10,309 nt of DNA. It comes from Candidatus Sigynarchaeota archaeon (GTDB taxonomy: Archaea; Asgardarchaeota; Jordarchaeia; Jordarchaeales; Jordarchaeaceae). Under the pieces are notes generated by a model. That model did not search any database. It saw only the letters and a program-made list of their open reading frames with translations, and was not told the origin of the DNA. Every line of letters begins with the position of its first letter. Within the stretch, counting starts at the first letter, position 1. The stretch lies in the NCBI GenBank assembly GCA_030587505.1, contig JAUQYY010000311.1, forward strand, positions 1 through 10,309, written 5' to 3'. The position numbers and the translations under genes were made by a program. Of this stretch, positions 6,255 to 10,309 are shown in pieces.

Positions 6255-8082
6255 TCTTTTTTAGTTCTTCGCGCATACGTTTTGTTGCTTCATAGTCTAC
6301 TTCTATCCTCTCCGGATCCTCAACATTCTTGAGCACTACACCGTAAACATCACGAGCTTTTTCCGGAGACAACCACTCATCTCTAACTCTTATCTTAACA
6401 AGCTCCGGATCTCTCTCCAAGGGATCACCATACCCACCGCCACCAGCTATTACGGACTTGATAAATTCGCCTGGCTGCACGATTTCCACTCCCATTCCTA
6501 GAAGTTCTATTTCCTTTCCTTCGGTGTCGATCTTCGCCGCTACCATTGGATGACCGGGTTCGCCGCCTAGAACACCCTTTGGAGGAAATTTGATTCCATC
6601 ACAAACATAAGCTACCGTCATTGGGTGCTTTCTTGGACCATAGATAAGAATCCCGCTTGGTGCCCCATCATTTTTGCCGGCACCAGCGCTATCCTTCACG
6701 ATTCCATGTTCTTTAAAGATGATTGGAAATCTCTGCTCGTCGAGTTCAACACTGTCCACGTATAACACTCCAGCTGTAACTGGAATACCGTAAGTTACCC
6801 ACCCATCGTGACCGTCTACTGCAGGCCCACCTGCGCTTCCACCAGTGATGATGATTTGGTTAATATAATTGATTTGGCCAGGAGTGCCAGGGCGGCGCCA
6901 ATCGTATCCGGATATTACAGCAGCGGAAATTGGCATTCCAGGATTCCCCTCCGCCATTCCCCAAGGTGGTCCCAATTTGGCGAATGCTGATGAGACTAGA
7001 TTAACAAGTCTGTCACAAAGGTTTGTTGTTGATACAGCTGTGCTAGCAGGATATCTAGGTATACCCGCAACTTTGCCCTCATCTACTAATACGGTGATTC
7101 GCCTCAGAACTCCCTCATTGTGAGGCAATTCGGGACTAAGATTGTTAAAGATACCCGTGTATGCGCCTGTAAGAGTAGTAGCATAGCACAAATTGAAACC
7201 AAAAGGCTGGTTCTCGATGTTATCTCTAAGATCGACCGTTATACGCGCCTCATCTGGATCTATTGTAATCTTAACTTTTAGTGGTATCCCCTCAGCAACA
7301 GCGGGGGTTATTCCTGGGAGGCTGTAGGGTCCGTTCGGAAACATGATTGGGGGATCGTGTTTGGTTTCGTGTTCTATGGTCACTTTAGGCAAGCTCTTTA
7401 TTTCTTCCACCATTAGTCTCTCACTATAGTCGAGCCACTCATCAACAAATGCATTTAACGTATCAATACCGTACCTATCACACAGCTCTACGATTCTCCT
7501 CTCTCCTACCCTTGCTGCCCCAACTTGGGCTAAGTAGTCTCCATACCACTGGTCTGGTACACGTATCCTCATTCTGCAGATTCTAATTATATCTTTTATA
7601 TCTTTGTAATCTCGTTGTACCCTTACACACGGAAAGTGTAGACCTTCCTCATATATGGTTGAGGCGGTGAAAGGATATGTGGTTGGAATCGGAGCTCCTA
7701 CATCTGCCTGATGAGCTCTATTCACAGCCCAGAATACGAGTTCGTCTTCGTAGAACACTGGAACCATGATTGTAAAATCAGCGTGGTGGGTGTTGCCAGT
7801 GTAGGGGCAATTATTAAGAATGCAGTCCCCGGGTGCTAAGTCATCGAATAATTTTAACGTTTCTTGCACAGAAAGATGTATGGTTCCGAGGTGAACTGGA
7901 AGTCCCTCTTCAATCATGAATAAGCGACCGTCACCTGTTACTATGGCAGATGAGAAATCTCTGGCTGTATTTATTACACCCGACCTACCCGACCTCAACA
8001 GTGTGAAGGTCATTTCACGCGAAATGGCTTCGAACATTCTTGGCAGTATTATCATCAGATACGGGTCTATTTTTTCGCTCAT
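6247..8082 (-). CDS. hyuB: HyuB: hydantoinase B / acetone-carboxylase alpha-type catalytic subunit
   Basis: HyuB is the partner that carries out hydrolysis of a cyclic amide or, in the acetone and acetophenone carboxylases, carboxylation of the phosphorylated enol. Numbered from the ATG at 8082 (611 residues), the central metal-site region is GDCILNNCPYTGNTHHADF (85-103), followed by NRAHQADVGA (121-130). H99/H100, D102, H124 and D127 are the likely metal ligands, by analogy with the Mn site of acetone carboxylase alpha. GGSAGGPAVDGHDG (414-427) and the hallmark C-terminal IAGGGGYGDPLERDPE (545-560) are also present. The longest frame begins at 8121, but GGAGGTG with six-base spacing precedes the ATG at 8082. 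The extra 13 residues overlap the upstream gene's stop region, so I use 8082. It starts 14 bases after the upstream reductase gene and ends four bases before hyuA. No gamma subunit, as in AcxC, is seen. Confidence 0.92.
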   Translation of the reverse strand: MSEKIDPYLMIILPRMFEAISREMTFTLLRSGRSGVINTARDFSSAIVTGDGRLFMIEEGLPVHLGTIHLSVQETLKLFDDLAPGDCILNNCPYTGNTHHADFTIMVPVFYEDELVFWAVNRAHQADVGAPIPTTYPFTASTIYEEGLHFPCVRVQRDYKDIKDIIRICRMRIRVPDQWYGDYLAQVGAARVGERRIVELCDRYGIDTLNAFVDEWLDYSERLMVEEIKSLPKVTIEHETKHDPPIMFPNGPYSLPGITPAVAEGIPLKVKITIDPDEARITVDLRDNIENQPFGFNLCYATTLTGAYTGIFNNLSPELPHNEGVLRRITVLVDEGKVAGIPRYPASTAVSTTNLCDRLVNLVSSAFAKLGPPWGMAEGNPGMPISAAVISGYDWRRPGTPGQINYINQIIITGGSAGGPAVDGHDGWVTYGIPVTAGVLYVDSVELDEQRFPIIFKEHGIVKDSAGAGKNDGAPSGILIYGPRKHPMTVAYVCDGIKFPPKGVLGGEPGHPMVAAKIDTEGKEIELLGMGVEIVQPGEFIKSVIAGGGGYGDPLERDPELVKIRVRDEWLSPEKARDVYGVVLKNVEDPERIEVDYEATKRMREELKKRR

Positions 8083-8088
8083 TGAATA

Positions 8089-8095
8089 CACCTCC
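8089..8095 (-). promoter_or_regulatory. Shine-Dalgarno of hyuB; decides the start
   Basis: GGAGGTG on the minus strand sits six bases before ATG 8082, the same element and spacing as for the CoA ligase gene. It lies inside the longer reading frame that begins at 8121, which argues against that earlier start. Confidence 0.8.
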
Positions 8096-8096
8096 T

Positions 8097-9266
8097 CTAT
8101 AGAGTTTTTATTCTTACACATTTTTCGTATATTTTTGTTTCATTTTTTATTTCTGAAATGAACATTTTGGAATCAATGGCCCCCTCAGGAGCTAAAACGC
8201 CATCAACCTTAACTTCGCCTCTCAAAATCATTATGGTACCTAAAGCTGCGGGTATAGCCGTACCAAGTCTTACTGAATCAGATACCATATCGTAAGTGTA
8301 TTGCATTTTTTCTCCCTGCTTTTCACCAATTACTTCGACCTTGATGGCTCCTGCATAACCTTGGTACTTTTCCGTCGCTTGAGTATATAACTCATTGAAA
8401 AATTCTGGAGCGAAATGTGGCATGGCACGAAGGAGTCTAACCAACAGTTCTCTAAGAGGCATGGATAGGTCATCCTTTATTCTAAAGTCTTCTTTGCTCC
8501 CAAAACCAACTTCTGTTAGAACTTTCCATACCCTCATTATACTGGGCGGGTAGAGTCCACCCTTTATTGTTACATTTTTCACTCCTTTAATATATCTGGG
8601 AAGGGTTACAGGCTCTGGATGACCGGTGTAATAAACTTCGAGAGAACCGATTGGGGAATGAAATTCTATAACTTCGGGATCTGATAAACCCTTAACGTTT
8701 ACCCACTTTCCATCCTTAAACATAGGGACTTCTCCTGCGATTATATGAAACCAATGCTCCATAGCCGCACGACCTGTTGGGTCTACACTGCTTTCCGACC
8801 AGAATATGTGAATATCTTGCACCTTATCCAATTTATCGGCGCCATATTTAGCTAGCATATTTGTAAATCCTGGGCTGGCTCCCAGTCCTATCACCGCTGT
8901 GACGCCAGCCTTTTTTGCCTCCTCGTCGAGTGAGAGAACCTCTTGGGTTGCATCGTAATCGTCATTGATATCAACAAAGTTTACCCCTGCTTGGATGCAG
9001 GCTTTAACTATTTTAACACCGTACTTGTAGAAAGGCCCAATGGCGCTTACCACAATGTCAGAGCTTTTCATCAGTAGAACTAAATCGTTAAGGTCATTAA
9101 CGTTTATTACGCGTGTAGTTACCCTATCACCCAGTTTGGTGGCCACCTTATTCAAACCCTTTGAATCAATATCTGAGATAGTTATCTCGGCATCGCAACG
9201 TTTGACTAGTTGGTTAGCAATTTCAGACCCCATGTAGCCCGCTCCGCCTAAAACTAAAATATTCAT
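8097..9266 (-). CDS. Saccharopine-dehydrogenase-like NAD(P)-binding reductase, copy 1 (complete)
   Basis: This is a Rossmann-fold oxidoreductase of the saccharopine dehydrogenase/homospermidine synthase-like family, 389 residues. The N-terminal dinucleotide loop is GGAGYMG (7-13, with G8, G10 and G13). Acidic residues D32 and D34 close the second strand, which favours NAD over NADP by the usual rule. Other motifs are AIGPFYKYGVKIVKAC (75-90) with VDINDD (98-103), GASPGFTN (129-136), TGHPEPVTLPRY (214-225) and LAPEGAIDSKMFI (358-370). ATG 9266 is supported by an upstream GGAGGGATG. It lies 29 bases after its paralog and 14 bases before hyuB, so co-transcription is likely. Family members act on amino-acid-derived imines (saccharopine, carboxyspermidine, opines), but many are uncharacterised. 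In this operon it may oxidise or reduce the compound handled by HyuAB. The specific reaction is unknown. Confidence 0.85.
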   Translation of the reverse strand: MNILVLGGAGYMGSEIANQLVKRCDAEITISDIDSKGLNKVATKLGDRVTTRVINVNDLNDLVLLMKSSDIVVSAIGPFYKYGVKIVKACIQAGVNFVDINDDYDATQEVLSLDEEAKKAGVTAVIGLGASPGFTNMLAKYGADKLDKVQDIHIFWSESSVDPTGRAAMEHWFHIIAGEVPMFKDGKWVNVKGLSDPEVIEFHSPIGSLEVYYTGHPEPVTLPRYIKGVKNVTIKGGLYPPSIMRVWKVLTEVGFGSKEDFRIKDDLSMPLRELLVRLLRAMPHFAPEFFNELYTQATEKYQGYAGAIKVEVIGEKQGEKMQYTYDMVSDSVRLGTAIPAALGTIMILRGEVKVDGVLAPEGAIDSKMFISEIKNETKIYEKCVRIKTL

Positions 9267-9277
9267 GTTAATGCATC

Positions 9278-9282
9278 CCTCC
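9278..9282 (-). promoter_or_regulatory. Shine-Dalgarno of reductase copy 1
   Basis: GGAGG, extended to GGAGGGATG, on the minus strand precedes ATG 9266 and lies in the 29-base gap after the upstream paralog. It supports this start and suggests that the two paralogs are translated from one message. Confidence 0.65.
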
Positions 9283-9295
9283 TTTTTTATCTACG

Positions 9296-10309
9296 TTAAG
9301 AAATTCTTGCAAGAGTAATGTAGGATGTTCGTGGGACTTCTTTCCAAGCTAATTTTCCGCCCGAGAACTCTCTAATGAATAGTTCGGGATCTATGCATCC
9401 TTCAGGAGCGTACGCACCTTTAACTTTCACTTCTTTTTTAGCCAGCATCTTAGCTATAGTTGCCAGAGTTCTAGAGGTACCACCAAGTCCCTGGCCAATG
9501 CCAGAAAAAACGTACTCTCTTGGTGTTTCATCCTTTTCACCAATTATCTCAACACGTGTAGCACCTAAATCGTAAGGTACTTTTTCTTTCTCCCAGAATT
9601 TTTTCTGTTTTTCTTTCATACATTCAAGGAGCGATACTAAGAATTCAGTTGCCTTAATTTTTGTGCCTTTGATGTCCATAGGTTCTGTTATAAGTGTACT
9701 AATATTGGCTATATCTTCTAGAGGTAATGGGGGTTTAGGCCAAATAGTTCCTGCGTTTCGTACATTTTTTACACCTTGAACATAGATAGGAATTGTGTAG
9801 GGTTCAGGATGGTCGCAGTATGCCAGCTCGACTGTGCCAAATGGAGATGGAAACTCTACTGTAACTTTTCCCTTCATTTCCACGAGTTTACCGTTTATAA
9901 ACTGATGTGAATGTGCGTACATGTGAATACCATGATAAAATTGAGCTAATCCAGCGAAAGCCCAGGGTGTTATCCAGTAAATATTTACATCATTTATGCG
10001 ATCCATTCTATTTGCACAATAACTTACCACAATATTAGAAAGTCCAGGACTATCACCCGCTCCACTTACAATGGTTATACCCGCTTTTTCAGCTTCCTCG
10101 TGGAGGGCTAAAGCCTCCTTGGTTCCGGGGGGGTCGTCACAGATATCAACGCAATCTACTCCTGCATCTATACACGCTCTGTACACTTTGCCTGCTGTTA
10201 AGTAAAATGGACCAACAGAATTGGCCACTACGTCTGGGTTTGCTGTTTTTATTTTCCTAACTAAAGTACCGTAATCGTTTACGTCAACAGAATCCACCGT
10301 TACTCTGTC
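9296..10309 (-). CDS. Saccharopine-dehydrogenase-like reductase, copy 2 (5' end beyond the window)
   Basis: This is a tandem paralog of the downstream reductase. The frame stays open to the right edge, giving 337 residues. The first residues seen, DRVTVDSVDVNDYGTL, align with DRVTTRVINVNDLNDL (residues 48-63) of copy 1. About 47 N-terminal residues, including the glycine-rich nucleotide loop, are therefore outside the window, and the GTG at 10297 is not the start. Shared landmarks are SVGPFY, RACIDAGVDCVDICDD, GDSPGLSN, CDHPEPYTIPIYVQGVKN and APEGCIDPELFI. The two copies differ in the middle: copy 2 has WAFAGLAQFYHGIHMYAHSH where copy 1 has a charged stretch. That suggests different substrates or a heteromeric enzyme. 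It is the first operon gene visible here; the promoter is off the right edge. Confidence 0.83.
   Translation of the reverse strand, partial: DRVTVDSVDVNDYGTLVRKIKTANPDVVANSVGPFYLTAGKVYRACIDAGVDCVDICDDPPGTKEALALHEEAEKAGITIVSGAGDSPGLSNIVVSYCANRMDRINDVNIYWITPWAFAGLAQFYHGIHMYAHSHQFINGKLVEMKGKVTVEFPSPFGTVELAYCDHPEPYTIPIYVQGVKNVRNAGTIWPKPPLPLEDIANISTLITEPMDIKGTKIKATEFLVSLLECMKEKQKKFWEKEKVPYDLGATRVEIIGEKDETPREYVFSGIGQGLGGTSRTLATIAKMLAKKEVKVKGAYAPEGCIDPELFIREFSGGKLAWKEVPRTSYITLARIS

Noticed and set aside
1..10309. CRISPR array, tRNA or rRNA gene, transposase or IS ends
   Set aside because: No regularly spaced repeats, cloverleaf-like segments, rRNA motifs or transposase motifs were found when reading both strands, despite the island-like composition change.

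Overview
This window looks like archaeal DNA, probably from a thermophilic Thermoproteota/Bathyarchaeia-type lineage. The reasons are an HdrD-type iron-sulfur protein, heavy use of AGA/AGG and ATA codons, Lys/Glu-rich enzymes, and strong GGAGG ribosome-binding sites in a tightly packed operon. This is inference from sequence style; there is no rRNA or other marker to fix the taxon.

The window has two parts of different character. The left part (about 1-2400) is GC-richer: 33 of 60 bases at 61-120 and 36 of 60 at 2161-2220. It holds the 3' end of a plus-strand HdrD/GlpC-like CCG-domain protein, then a minus-strand polytopic membrane protein of unknown function whose N-terminal part lies in other frames, then the frameshifted and apparently 5'-truncated remains of a SIS-domain sugar-phosphate isomerase. 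At least three of the reading-frame breaks here can each be repaired by restoring one G or C. This points either to gene decay or to systematic indel errors in the assembly.

The right part (about 2444-10309) is AT-richer: 25 of 60 bases GC at 2821-2880 and 18 of 60 at 9601-9660. It is one minus-strand operon of intact genes. In transcription order these are: a saccharopine-dehydrogenase-like reductase (cut by the right edge), a second paralogous reductase, HyuB (hydantoinase B/carboxylase alpha type), HyuA (hydantoinase A/carboxylase beta type), and an AMP-forming acyl-CoA ligase. Gaps are 29, 14, 4 and 88 bases, and four of the five starts visibly have a GGAGG-type Shine-Dalgarno. Two starts move downstream of the longest reading frame because the ribosome-binding site sits inside it.

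A working model is ATP-dependent carboxylation of a ketone (or hydrolysis of a cyclic amide) by HyuAB, followed by activation of the acid product to its CoA thioester. This is the logic of the acetophenone carboxylase plus benzoylacetate-CoA ligase pair. The two NAD(P)-binding reductases would prepare or oxidise the substrate. The substrate cannot be read from the sequence. The island joins the GC-rich part almost exactly at the ligase stop codon, where the SIS gene appears to be cut, so the operon may be a horizontally acquired insertion.
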